DNA of 38,900 nt from Acidobacteriota bacterium. GTDB lineage: Bacteria > Acidobacteriota > Terriglobia > Terriglobales > Acidobacteriaceae. The stretch spans positions 1 through 38,900 of the forward strand of contig JAJYSV010000038.1 of NCBI GenBank assembly GCA_021793405.1. The letters are read 5' to 3'. Every line of letters begins with the position of its first letter. Position 1 is the first letter of the stretch. Positions 26,691-34,700 of this stretch are shown in pieces. The notes beneath the pieces are model-generated. The model saw only the letters and a list, made by a program, of their open reading frames with translations. It had not been told where the DNA came from and did not search any database. Made by a program: the position numbers and the translations under genes.

Positions 26691-27737
26691 TCAGTCCTGA
26701 TCTGCCTGAATCTGAGAACGAAATTCCTCAGAAAGTAGCGTCTGCGCGCCCGCCATAACCACGCGTGCGTTAGGAACAATTCCTTCTGTAATGAACCATC
26801 CGCCGGATACAGGGTTCGAGGTCTGTACCGCCGAGCGCACAAATTTTCCGGGGAATTCCTCGACATAACACCAGGCGCTCCCCTGCGACCACACCACCGC
26901 GCTTGAAGGAACGATGACTCCACGTTCGAGCGGACCGGAGGGCAGGAATACGCTGAGGTTGATTCCCGGAACGAGTCCCGGATGCGCCGAGACTTCATAG
27001 AGAAGGCTCGGCACCTGTAAACGCGGATCGAGCTGAGGCAGGACTGAGACAAACTTTGCTTGCCCGTGGGTACCGTCCGCAAACTGCACGATGGCGTGCT
27101 TTGGCTCCTCGAAACGAGTGGCTGTTGTACCCGTTACTTGGAGAAGGAATCTCTGCTGCATTAGCAGAGCATCCAGTTGCGGCGAATTTCCCTCAACCCA
27201 GAGGGCAATTACTGGCCCCCAATGGAGCAGCGCGCTTCCATGAAGGATAGTGATGGCCTGCTGCGCATTCTCGACTAAAGCGGCATCGCCTTCGGCAGTG
27301 GCATGCGCGGCCTCGACCGCCTTGTCAGAAGCGTTTTTTCCATTTCGATTGAGTTGAAGCAGGCGTTCGTATTCCGCCTGCGATGCCTGTGCATTGGCGC
27401 GTGCTCGTATGAGGTCGGTTCGAGGTGTGTTGTAGCTGGCCTTCAAATCGAGCAGTGGCTGAATCTGCACGACGACGCCCGTGGCCTGACTCTCAATTTG
27501 CTGTTTGGTTGAGCTTAGAACCACGGTAACGATACCATTGGCCTTTTGCGCCGCAGCGTCGAAGGTGAGAACTGTATGCCCGCTTTCGGATGTGACACGA
27601 GATGGGGCCTGTACTGGAGAATCGCTCTGTGCTTCTGCGGCTAGATCTCTTCGTCCTGCGAGAAAACTCCAGATCAGACCGCCCGCAAGGGCGCAAATAA
27701 TCAGGGAAAAGACGAGAATGCGCACAATCTGTTTCAT
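26691..27737 (-). CDS. RND periplasmic adaptor (HlyD/CusB-like)
   Basis: A 348-aa membrane fusion protein: an N-terminal TM anchor (IVRILVFSLIICALAGGLIW), a barrel-sandwich start (GIVTVVLSSTKQQIESQATG, VVVQIQPLLDLK), an alpha-hairpin (ANAQASQAEYERLLQLNRNG, then AVEAAHATAEGDAALVENAQ), and beta-barrel and membrane-proximal domains ending VMAGAQTLLSEEFRSQIQ. It links the RND pump to the outer-membrane channel. AGGAGG is 4 bp before the ATG. The gaps of 11 bp to the channel gene and 23 bp to the pump gene indicate one operon. Confidence 0.9.
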   Translation of the reverse strand: MKQIVRILVFSLIICALAGGLIWSFLAGRRDLAAEAQSDSPVQAPSRVTSESGHTVLTFDAAAQKANGIVTVVLSSTKQQIESQATGVVVQIQPLLDLKASYNTPRTDLIRARANAQASQAEYERLLQLNRNGKNASDKAVEAAHATAEGDAALVENAQQAITILHGSALLHWGPVIALWVEGNSPQLDALLMQQRFLLQVTGTTATRFEEPKHAIVQFADGTHGQAKFVSVLPQLDPRLQVPSLLYEVSAHPGLVPGINLSVFLPSGPLERGVIVPSSAVVWSQGSAWCYVEEFPGKFVRSAVQTSNPVSGGWFITEGIVPNARVVMAGAQTLLSEEFRSQIQADQD

Positions 27738-27748
27738 CGGTCCTCCTG

Positions 27749-29143
27749 CTATCGCGGTGCGCTCTTTGGAAGCGCGGGTGTTGTTGTGGGACTGATGGGG
27801 CGCTGTAAGGCGTCCTCCACCAGTCCAAGCGAGAGTTGCGTCTGGTGCAAAGCGTCCAGCCGTGCGCGTTCCGCTACCGACGTTTGAAGTTCGGCAGCAA
27901 CGACCGTGAGCTGGTCTGTTTCCCCCAATTGCTGCATCCGCATGGCTGCCTGTTGCTGCTCTTCGAGCTGGTCAGCGGAATGGTCGGCCACTTTCAGAGT
28001 CGCGTAGACGGCGGCATATTGGCGCAATGCTTTGTCGGTATCGGCGATCACTGTGCTCTGGACGGCGAGGAGTTGTGCGCCGGCTACTTTGCGCTGAGCT
28101 TCCGCTTCAGCGATGGGGCCTTGATTATGATTTCGGAGCGGAAGCACCGTTGACAGCGATAGCGCGATGAAATTCGCGCCTTCTTCGTAGTTGTAGCCGG
28201 GTCCGAGATCGATGTCCGGATACTGACGCGCAACCTGAAGCTGCAGCGCGGATTGTGCCGCCCGATACCGCTCCAGAGCGCGCTGCACGTCCAGGCGGTT
28301 CCGGACCGCAGTTTCCTGCATCTCTTGAGAAGGAAGCGTGGCAGGAGAAGGCGGCTGATCTGCGCCGGGCCAAACCAGTATTTTCCCGGCCAATCCCGAC
28401 TCAGGAATCCCAATCGCCGCAGCAAGAGCGGCATGTGTTGTATGCACCCGCCCCTCGGCACCGCTAAGGGTCTGACGGAGCGCCGTCAGCTCGATCCGCG
28501 CAGTCGTCACATCGGGTTGTGGAATTTCGCCCGTGCGAAAGCGACTCTCCGTGAGATCCACGTACCTGCTTCGTAGTGCTTCTTCTTTTCGCAGCAGGCC
28601 GACTGACTGAACAGCGAACAGATAATCGAGCAGCGCCGAACGGACCCGGCTGCGCACCACCCATGCTGTCTGGGACAGTTGAATTCGGCTTGCAAGGCTC
28701 AAGTGTGTGGCATTCGCAATTCGATAGCCCCGTTTCCCGGCGGTCTCAATCGGTAGGGAAAAATTGAACGCCATCGTAAACGGGCCTTGATCGCCAGATT
28801 CATATCCGGGTCCTCCACCTATTGATGGATTCGGCTTCATAGCGGCTGTCGTGATGGCGGCGGTTGCCGCTGCCGCATTCGCGCGGGCAACATCCAACTC
28901 AGGATTGAAATAAAACGCAGCGAGAGTCAGCGCGTTTAGATTCCAGGTCTCCATCGGCCATGAGGGCGGCTGATAAGCCACGGCCTGCTTCATCCATGAA
29001 CGCAAATCGGGATCGTCCAGACTGCGGGCATAAAGGCTGGCAGCCTGTGCCGCTGGCAAAATTGGAGCGGCGTGGTACTTGTAGCGTGCGCAGCCCGTGA
29101 CAAGCGCAAAGGCAAGCAGCACAAATGCTGCAATGTATTTCAT
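27749..29143 (-). CDS. TolC/CusC-family outer-membrane efflux lipoprotein
   Basis: A 464-aa OEP-family channel. The signal sequence ends in a lipobox, LVTGC (Cys18), so the protein is probably acylated. Two TolC repeats follow, with the usual helices (NPELDVARANAAAATAAITT; QSALQLQVARQYPDIDLGPG) and NPSIGGGPGYESGDQGPF. The ATG at 29143 is preferred over a GTG at 29149 because AGGAG lies 5 bp before it. It is the first of the three efflux genes, with a small membrane protein 79 bp upstream. Confidence 0.9.
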   Translation of the reverse strand: MKYIAAFVLLAFALVTGCARYKYHAAPILPAAQAASLYARSLDDPDLRSWMKQAVAYQPPSWPMETWNLNALTLAAFYFNPELDVARANAAAATAAITTAAMKPNPSIGGGPGYESGDQGPFTMAFNFSLPIETAGKRGYRIANATHLSLASRIQLSQTAWVVRSRVRSALLDYLFAVQSVGLLRKEEALRSRYVDLTESRFRTGEIPQPDVTTARIELTALRQTLSGAEGRVHTTHAALAAAIGIPESGLAGKILVWPGADQPPSPATLPSQEMQETAVRNRLDVQRALERYRAAQSALQLQVARQYPDIDLGPGYNYEEGANFIALSLSTVLPLRNHNQGPIAEAEAQRKVAGAQLLAVQSTVIADTDKALRQYAAVYATLKVADHSADQLEEQQQAAMRMQQLGETDQLTVVAAELQTSVAERARLDALHQTQLSLGLVEDALQRPISPTTTPALPKSAPR

Positions 29144-29222
29144 GGTCACTCCTGGAGACCTAAGTTTGAGAGGAGCGCAGGCAGGCGTACCGCCGCGTCT
29201 GAACTAGAGACAGGAGTGGTTA

Positions 29223-29555
29223 CTAGATTCGGAGAGAGGTCACACTGAGAGGTGGGGAGAAGAGCAGGTGTTCGATCTCGAAATTTTCGTGCTGGAATAT
29301 CGAGATAAACAATAAACCGAAATTCCCAAATGGAAGCAGTTGGGCTAGCGCCACGCAAAAACTAAATACGCGACGAGCCAGGGCCATAATGCCGACACAA
29401 AAGACCAGCACACAACTATGCAGCATCAGCAGACATTCTGGATCGATAAAGAAAGGCTTTGTGTCGTGTATGTCGAAAATTTCTGAAATCAGAGCTCCCG
29501 CCATCACCAGAATAAAGGCGACGACCGCGAAACCGAGAATGCGCTTCCAACCCAT
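29223..29555 (-). CDS. Small hydrophobic protein upstream of the efflux operon
   Basis: A 110-aa protein with about three hydrophobic segments (ILGFAVVAFILVMAGALI; LLMLHSCVLVFCVGIMAL; FCVALAQLLPFGNFGLLFIS). It has no recognised domain. There are no clear metal-binding Cys or His clusters beyond scattered residues. It lies 79 bp upstream of the outer-membrane channel gene and is probably transcribed with it. A role in metal stress is inferred only from position. Confidence 0.6.
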   Translation of the reverse strand: MGWKRILGFAVVAFILVMAGALISEIFDIHDTKPFFIDPECLLMLHSCVLVFCVGIMALARRVFSFCVALAQLLPFGNFGLLFISIFQHENFEIEHLLFSPPLSVTSLRI

Positions 29556-29641
29556 TGCACTTGAGTTTACAGGGTCAGGTTCAGCGGAGCAATGTCAACG
29601 CCTCAGCGCAACGCGTCTGCGGTTCGCCAAGTCGAAAGCTG

Positions 29642-30007
29642 ACTCCCGTGCATATGATGATCGCTATTCCGCCGAAGTACGCGGTGTCGCAGGTGGTGGG
29701 GTTTATCAAGGGCAAAAGCGCGATCCACCTGGCACGGGTGTACGGGGAGCGGAAGCAAAACTACGCGGGGCAGAGTTTCTGGGCGCGGGGATATTTCGTG
29801 TCGACGGTGGGCCGGGACGAACGGGTCATTCGCGAATACATCCGCAATCAGGAACGCGAAGACCAGCGTCTGGACCAGATGAACATGTGGAAATGGCCTG
29901 CCACCGTTAAGGTGGCTCAATCAAACCGGGGCCGCGTTAGCGACCCCGCACCAGCCGCTTTGAGCGGCTCACACAATAAAGCCCCCGGCTCTGCCGGGGG
30001 ATACTTA
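29642..30007 (+). pseudogene. tnpA: IS200/IS605 TnpA remnant with right-end hairpins
   Basis: The C-terminal part of a Y1 HUH transposase: PVHMMIAIPPKYAVSQVVGF, then IKGKSAIHLARVYGERKQNY, and VIREYIRNQEREDQRLDQMN with the catalytic Tyr in REYIRNQ. The N-terminal third is missing and the first His of the HUH motif reads Pro. The end contains two hairpins, AGCCGCT/AGCGGCT (29953-29969) and CCCCCGGC/GCCGGGGG (29982-30000), which look like the IS right end. The 5' junction lies near 29640. Confidence 0.82.
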
Positions 30008-30290
30008 CACAGTCATAGGTGGTTGCCAGGTCCGGTTCGGCCTTCGCCAATCGATGCCTTCAAGCAGCATCGACAGCTGCGCACGGGTCAGAGATACCTT
30101 TCCACTGTCGGCCTGCGTCCACACAAATCGTCCCCGCTCGAGCTTCTTTCGAAAACAGACAAAGGCCGTCGCCGTCGAACCAGAGCAGCTTGATCAGATC
30201 GCCGCGCCGGCCACGGAACGCAAACACATGACCGGAGAGTGGCGCCTGTTCGAGGGCCGTCTGTACCAGTGCGCTGAGCCCGGTGAAGTC
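30005..30290 (-). pseudogene. tnpB: IS66 TnpB (Orf2) fragment, interrupted and frameshifted
   Basis: On the minus strand: DFTGLSALVQTALEQAPLSG, HVFAFRGRRGDLIKLLWFDG, DGLCLF, then after a one-base T-run frameshift near 30163, RKKLERGRFVWTQADSGKVS and TRAQLSMLLEGIDWRRPNRT, ending at a stop at 30005-30007. This is the IS66 Orf2 signature. The usual start is replaced by a group II intron 3' end at 30291, so the intron split this gene. Confidence 0.8.
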
Positions 30291-30510
30291 GGGTAAGAGA
30301 GCGTCATTGCTGACGCTCCCTCCCCTAACAACCGGACATGAAAGTTTCCCTTCATCCGGCTCAAGCCATGTGTAAGCCCTTTGGAGTGGAGAGCCGGTCA
30401 TCAGCGACAGTTTGTCGTATTTTCGAACCTTGGCCCTTTGTGCAAAATACGAGCGCCACCGGGGATCGAAAGGGTTGGCTTCCCCTTTGATCTTTCGGTG
30501 TCGTTGTATG
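30291..30510 (-). mobile_element. Group II intron 3' remnant (RT tail, domains V and VI)
   Basis: On the minus strand, domain V starts GAGCCGGATGAAGGGAAACT and ends in CCGGTT (30330-30362): AGC triad, GAAA loop and bulged base pattern. Domain VI is the GAGCGTC/GACGCTC hairpin (30299-30318), with the intron end at about 30291-30294. Upstream, IQRHRKIKGEANPFDPRWRS followed by YFAQRAK resembles the C-terminal part of intron-encoded reverse transcriptases. The rest of the intron is lost at the IS110 junction near 30510. Confidence 0.65.
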
Positions 30511-31068
30511 GGCGTGTTCCCCGAGCACATGCGAGAACGTGTTCTGCGACTGGAGCAGGCCATCGCCGAGGCGGTGAAGCTGGCATCGTCCGCATTGCAG
30601 GAAGTCATCACGGATCTGCAGGCGTTGCGTGGTATCGTGCACATTTCGGCGGTGACGATCGCGGCTGAGTTATGCCAGGTCTCTCGCTGTGCAGGTGCTC
30701 GAGAGCTGATGGGTTATTGCGGCGCTGTGCCGAGCGAGAACTCCAGTGGCAAGCGGACCCGCCGCGGCGGCATTACGAAGACGGGCAACGCGCACCTGAG
30801 GCGGATCGTCGTCAACGCAGCATGGAGTTATCATCGTCCTCCTGCCATCTGGGCTGGGTTGCGGAAACGACAGCAGAGCGCGTCGGAATAGGCTACAGAG
30901 GTTGCGTGGAAGGCACAACACCGGCTGCATAAGCGATGCGCGAGACTGGCGGCCAAGGGCAAAGACAAGAGAAAGATCGTCACAGCGGTGGGCCGCGAAC
31001 TCCTGGGTTTTATCTGGGCCATAGGTACCAAAGCGGAAGCGACTGTCAGGCAGCGAATAGCAGCTTGA
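30508..31068 (+). pseudogene. IS110-family transposase, C-terminal part with in-frame stop
   Basis: Reading from about 30508: ERVLRLEQAIAEAVKLASSA, then LQALRGIVHISAVTIAAELC and GARELMGYCGAVPSENSSGK, then RTRRGGITKTGNAHLRRIVV, the IS116/IS110/IS902 C-terminal domain with the catalytic Ser region. A TAG at 30889-30891 interrupts it; the same frame continues with AWKAQHRLHKRCARLAAKGK and ends at 31066-31068. The RuvC-like N-terminal DEDD domain is missing. The following 31069-31441 has no gene and looks like IS110 3' flank. Confidence 0.8.
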
Positions 31069-31441
31069 GGAAAAGCAAAAACCTTCCTGAGAAGGAAAAA
31101 CAAAAGCGAACTCACTGATGAAAATCGTCGTCCAAATCGAGCACAGTGCCAGAAGCAGCCGGAGCAAGCTCGAAGGAGAATCCTCGTTTGGCCTATGCGA
31201 CAGGCTCAGCCGGACTCGCGATAACAGTCAGAGGCAGCCAGCTCCCGACGGATCAAGATTATGCGGTTTCGACCCGCGAATATCAGACTGATCAATCGTT
31301 GCTGAAAACTGCCCCGACTGCTGCTCGCTCTGTCCTCGAAAGACGACGAAACCAACGACAACAAACCCATAGATTGCGCTGGTTGACACGGTCACTCCAT
31401 GTCAGCCCATTGCACTGGCTGTATGCAGCAACCAACGGCTC

Positions 31442-32098
31442 TGGTGGCCGGATTTCCAGCAGCGGCGCGTGGACCGAATTGCCGACGGCTTGCCCAAGCG
31501 GGCCTGGAAGCGGTGTTCCGCCGGTGCGGGCGCCAAGGGAGAGCGGCTGTACGACTGGGCCCTGCTGCGGAGCGTCTATCTGCCGGACAAGGAAGCAAGG
31601 GAGAAAGGCTCTACGACTGGACGCTGATCCAGAGCCGGGAAGAAGACGGCTGGAGTCACGGACTGCTGGTGCGGCGTAGCATGGAAGAGCAGCCCGAGCA
31701 TGCCTACTACTGGTTTTATGCGCCTGCATGCAAAGCCACGCTGGAAACTCTTGTGCGCGTGGCTGGACAGCGCTGGCAGATCGAGCAAGCCTTCCAGGCG
31801 GCCAAGGGCGAGTGTGGACTGGACCACTACGAAGTCCGTCACTGGCAAGGCTGGTACCGCACATCACGTTAGCCATGCTGGCCCACACGGTACTGGTCAT
31901 TCGCACGCGGAGAAAAAAACTCCCGGCGGGCAGGTTCCGCCCAGCGTTCCCGAACTACGCCACCTGCTCACTCACCTGCTCTGGCGAGGATGGCACGGCG
32001 TTGAACATCTTCTCCTCTGGTCCCAATGGCGAAGAAAACATCAATTCCAGGCGCTTCGATGCCACTACCGGAAACGAGGCTCGCCTCTGCCAATCCTT
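31442..32098 (+). pseudogene. IS701-family transposase remnant, chimeric and frameshifted
   Basis: The first piece (31442 to about 31570) reads WPDFQQRRVDRIADGLPKRA followed by GAGAKGERLYDWALLRS. A second piece in another frame repeats the same motif as GSKGERLYDWTLIQS and continues GLLVRRSMEEQPEHAYYWFY, RVAGQRWQIEQAFQAAKGEC and GLDHYEVRHWQGWYR. A further frameshift near 31860 gives HITLAMLAHTVL, and another frame gives VPELRHLLTHLLWRGWHGVE to the usual Arg-rich end. It is a dead IS701 copy with an internal partial duplication. Confidence 0.78.
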
Positions 32099-32109
32099 TA
32101 TCTACTACT

Positions 32110-32517
32110 GTAGTACTAACCGCCTGTCAGCATGGCCATCGCGTGCGCTCCACTACGGCCGCCGCCCTGGTCAGTGAACTGATCGAGGCCAGAGACGAGA
32201 AGAAGCTGCTCCGATTGCAAAAACAACTGGCCAGCTACGAACTGCTGATTGTCGATGAACTGGGTTTCGTGCCCCTGTCGAAGACCGGAGCCGAGCTGCT
32301 CTTCGAAGTCTTCAGCCAGCGCTACGAACGCAGTTCCACCCTGGTCACATCCAATCTGCCGTTTCAGGAGTGGACCGAAGTTCTCGGCTCGAAACGGCTG
32401 ACCGGCGCGCTGCTGGACCGGCTCACTCACCACGTCCACATCCTGGAGATGAACGGCGACAGCTACCGGCTCAAACAGAGCAAACGCAAGCAGAAATCTC
32501 AACCCGCCTCCGCTTAA
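32110..32517 (+). pseudogene. istB: IS21 IstB helper ATPase, C-terminal part
   Basis: On the plus strand: LTACQHGHRVRSTTAAALVS, EARDEKKLLRLQKQLASYEL, LIVDELGFVPLSKTGAELLF (Walker B VDELG) and RLTGALLDRLTHHVHILEMN, the AAA+ IstB signature. The N-terminal third with Walker A is missing, cut at the IS701 junction near 32100. No IstA is nearby. Confidence 0.82.
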
Positions 32518-32547
32518 ATCACAATCCCAGCCCATCGGCCACACGCC

Positions 32548-32596
32548 GCGGGGAGGATGGCGTCTTTCGCTACGCTCCAGACGCCATCCTCCCCGC
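32548..32596. terminator. Perfect 18-bp inverted repeat after istB fragment
   Basis: GCGGGGAGGATGGCGTCT (32548-32565) pairs with its exact complement at 32579-32596 across a 13-nt loop. There is no T-tract. It lies 31 bp past the istB stop. It could be a bidirectional transcription stop or part of an IS end. Confidence 0.5.
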
Positions 32597-32657
32597 ATAT
32601 CCCTACTGCGCGGTTATCTTCGCTGGCCAACTTTTCCTCTGAAACACTGGCCGGGTT

Positions 32658-32899
32658 TTACTTTGTTATTGACACCGAGGCGATCACGTTGTCGGCGAAG
32701 ATGAGTCCGTCAATGTAGATCACCAGCAGCTTCAGGTCGTCGAAGCGCCGGCTGAGCAAGGCTTCCACCTCCGCTTCCGAGGCTTCGATGGCCGCCCGGC
32801 TCACCGCCGAGCGCGACACCCCCGCCGTCTCGGCCATCTCCGGAATAACGGAATAACGGCTTTGTAGTTGCCTCGGCGCAACGGGAGCAGCGTGCCTCC
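32658..32899 (-). pseudogene. IS256-family transposase fragment with 8-bp tandem duplication
   Basis: On the minus strand LLPLRRGNYKAVIP, then in a shifted frame EMAETAGVSRSAVSR and EASEAEVEALLSRRFDDLKL, LVIYIDGLIFADN, the IS256 (mutator-type) core around the first catalytic Asp. The frame breaks at GGAATAAC repeated twice in tandem (32842-32849, 32850-32857). Removing one copy restores NYKAVIPEMAETAGVSR. The rest of the transposase is missing. Confidence 0.78.
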
Positions 32900-32927
32900 A
32901 TAAAGTATTTCTAAAGGAAGAAGTAGT

Positions 32928-33707
32928 ATGCAGTTCAATCCTGGCTTCAACATCACCTTGAAGCCAAAAAAACTCGAATTCGAATACGGCGATGGCGTCC
33001 GCGGTCCTGCACCTGAATTTCGCAGGTTGAATGCAATCCGTCCCAGCCTGAAAGACCCAGGCTGCACAGGCCCGGACCCCGTTTACGGCATCGCCATGGA
33101 TGTGGGTCGAGAACAAGATTTCCCAATACTGAAAGAACGTATGCTTCTGTTCGGCGCTGTCGCATACGCCAGCGGCCAACTAGGCGAAGAACCCGTGCGC
33201 AGCCAGGGGCACGTCCATTCCATCGCTCCTCACTGCGGATGGTCAACACCGGAATGGTTCGAAATATGGGAAGGCACAGCGATTATCTACGCGCAACAAC
33301 GTACCGAAGATGACCCCGGTATTTGCGTCGCTGTAAAAGCTCGCGTCGGCGAGCAAGTCATAGTTCCTCCCGGCTGGGCCCACTGCGTCATCAATGCCGA
33401 CTCCCAGAACCGCATGGCCTTTGGCGCGCTCTGTGATCGACAATACGCTTTTGAGTACGCAGCTATCCGGCGCCATCACGGACTCGCCTGGTTTCCTGTT
33501 TTTCGCAATGGTGATCGCATCACCTGGGAACGTAACCCACACTACAACCCCAGCAAGCTCGTCGAACGCGTCGCACGCGATTACCCCGAGCTTGTCTGTA
33601 GATCTGGCGTACCTCTCTATCAACAGTTCCTGGATAGTCCCGATATGGTCAACTGGGTTTCAAATCCAGCAAGCATGCAACACCTATGGCCTACGTTTAT
33701 TCCGTAG
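32928..33707 (+). CDS. Cupin-type glucose-6-phosphate isomerase family protein
   Basis: A 259-aa cupin of the archaeal-type GPI family, which interconverts glucose-6-phosphate and fructose-6-phosphate. The metal site motif is GHVHSIAPHCGWSTPEWFEI: H95, H97 and an acidic residue (E109 or E112). The second motif VIVPPGWAHCVIN supplies H152. The length and N-terminus fit the family. AAGGAAG precedes the ATG. It starts 28 bp after the IS256 remnant and ends 3 bp from the convergent DeoR gene. Confidence 0.82.
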   Translation: MQFNPGFNITLKPKKLEFEYGDGVRGPAPEFRRLNAIRPSLKDPGCTGPDPVYGIAMDVGREQDFPILKERMLLFGAVAYASGQLGEEPVRSQGHVHSIAPHCGWSTPEWFEIWEGTAIIYAQQRTEDDPGICVAVKARVGEQVIVPPGWAHCVINADSQNRMAFGALCDRQYAFEYAAIRRHHGLAWFPVFRNGDRITWERNPHYNPSKLVERVARDYPELVCRSGVPLYQQFLDSPDMVNWVSNPASMQHLWPTFIP

Positions 33708-33710
33708 GCG

Positions 33711-34501
33711 TTACACACACTTTACTTCGATGCCCTTTGCTTGAAAGGGGGCAATCTGCGCATCCGTTGCCCCACTATCTGTAATCAACAAATCAATCTC
33801 ATCGATTGCACATATCAGCCACGCAGCTGTCTTTCCCAATTTACTATGATCCGCAACAGCGATTTTCCTCTTGGCTTGAAGGATCATTGCGCGGTTTACC
33901 TCGGCCTCCTCCGGATTGTGGCAGGTAGTCCCGTAGCTGCATCGATCGCATTCGCCCCAATAAACACAATATCGACAAACGTCTTCCGCATATTCTCGAC
34001 GGCATTGGATCCGACCAACGAAAACCAGTCGCCACGCAGATGACCACCGACCATAAAAACGTTAACGTCTTTTCGTTTCGACAGTTCCATGGCTATATTT
34101 ACCGCGTTGGTAGTCACGCGAATGTCATTGTCGGGAGGAAGGTTGCGAACAACCTCGTTTGTGGTTGTCCCAGGTGTCAAGGCAATCCCGCTTCCTGCGG
34201 GAACTAGTGACGCAGCAGCGCGGCCAATGCGCTTCTTTTCCTGCGCAAAACGTTCTATCAGATCTTGGAATGTCGAATCCCTTTTGAACGGTTCATAGAA
34301 AAGAGGCTCGATTGAAGCTGCGCCGCCGTGTGTGCGACGCAGCAGCCCGCGCGATTCCAATTGCAGAAGATCGCGACGAATTGTGGCAATGGAAGCATTA
34401 AAACGACTACGCAGGCCAAGTACGTTCACCTCACCGGTTTCTTGGAGAGCTTGAATTATCGCTTTTAGTCTGGCAGCTTGTCGGTCAGAACGTGCGGACA
34501 T
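33711..34501 (-). pseudogene. DeoR-family sugar regulator, frameshifted
   Basis: The first 201-aa frame (33896-34501) holds the DeoR helix-turn-helix (LKAIIQALQETGEVNVLGLR, then FNASIATIRRDLLQLESRGL and RRTHGGA) and most of the sugar-phosphate-binding domain. At about 33929-33935 a one-base shift breaks it. The other frame resumes GTTCHNPEEAEVNRAMILQA, KRKIAVADHSKLGKTAAWLI and ends at the stop 33711-33713, giving a full-length DeoR of about 263 residues if joined. It is probably a recent pseudogene or a sequencing error. It would be the natural regulator of the GPI/GH genes. Confidence 0.82.
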
Positions 34502-34700
34502 GGCAGCCTTAAACTATCACGCCCATTGAACATGTAGGCAGGAGGTTCATATAAAGCGATTGGATTCAATGCAATCAATCACATCTTGTTTTATTTGATC
34601 GGGAAGAGAGAAATAACCTTCATCTGCACGCATGGGAGGGTTGCTCTTGTCTACAAGTCCTATCCGTCTGACCTGGCCCGAGTTCCTTCCCAACACGAGT

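Noticed and set aside
26492-27082. 196-aa minus-strand frame across the RND and adaptor genes
   Set aside because: It is an alternative frame of two well-supported efflux genes.
29555-30193. A 212-aa intact gene
   Set aside because: Only the middle matches IS200 TnpA; the start is unrelated DNA and the end runs into the IS66 fragment, so it is a relic.
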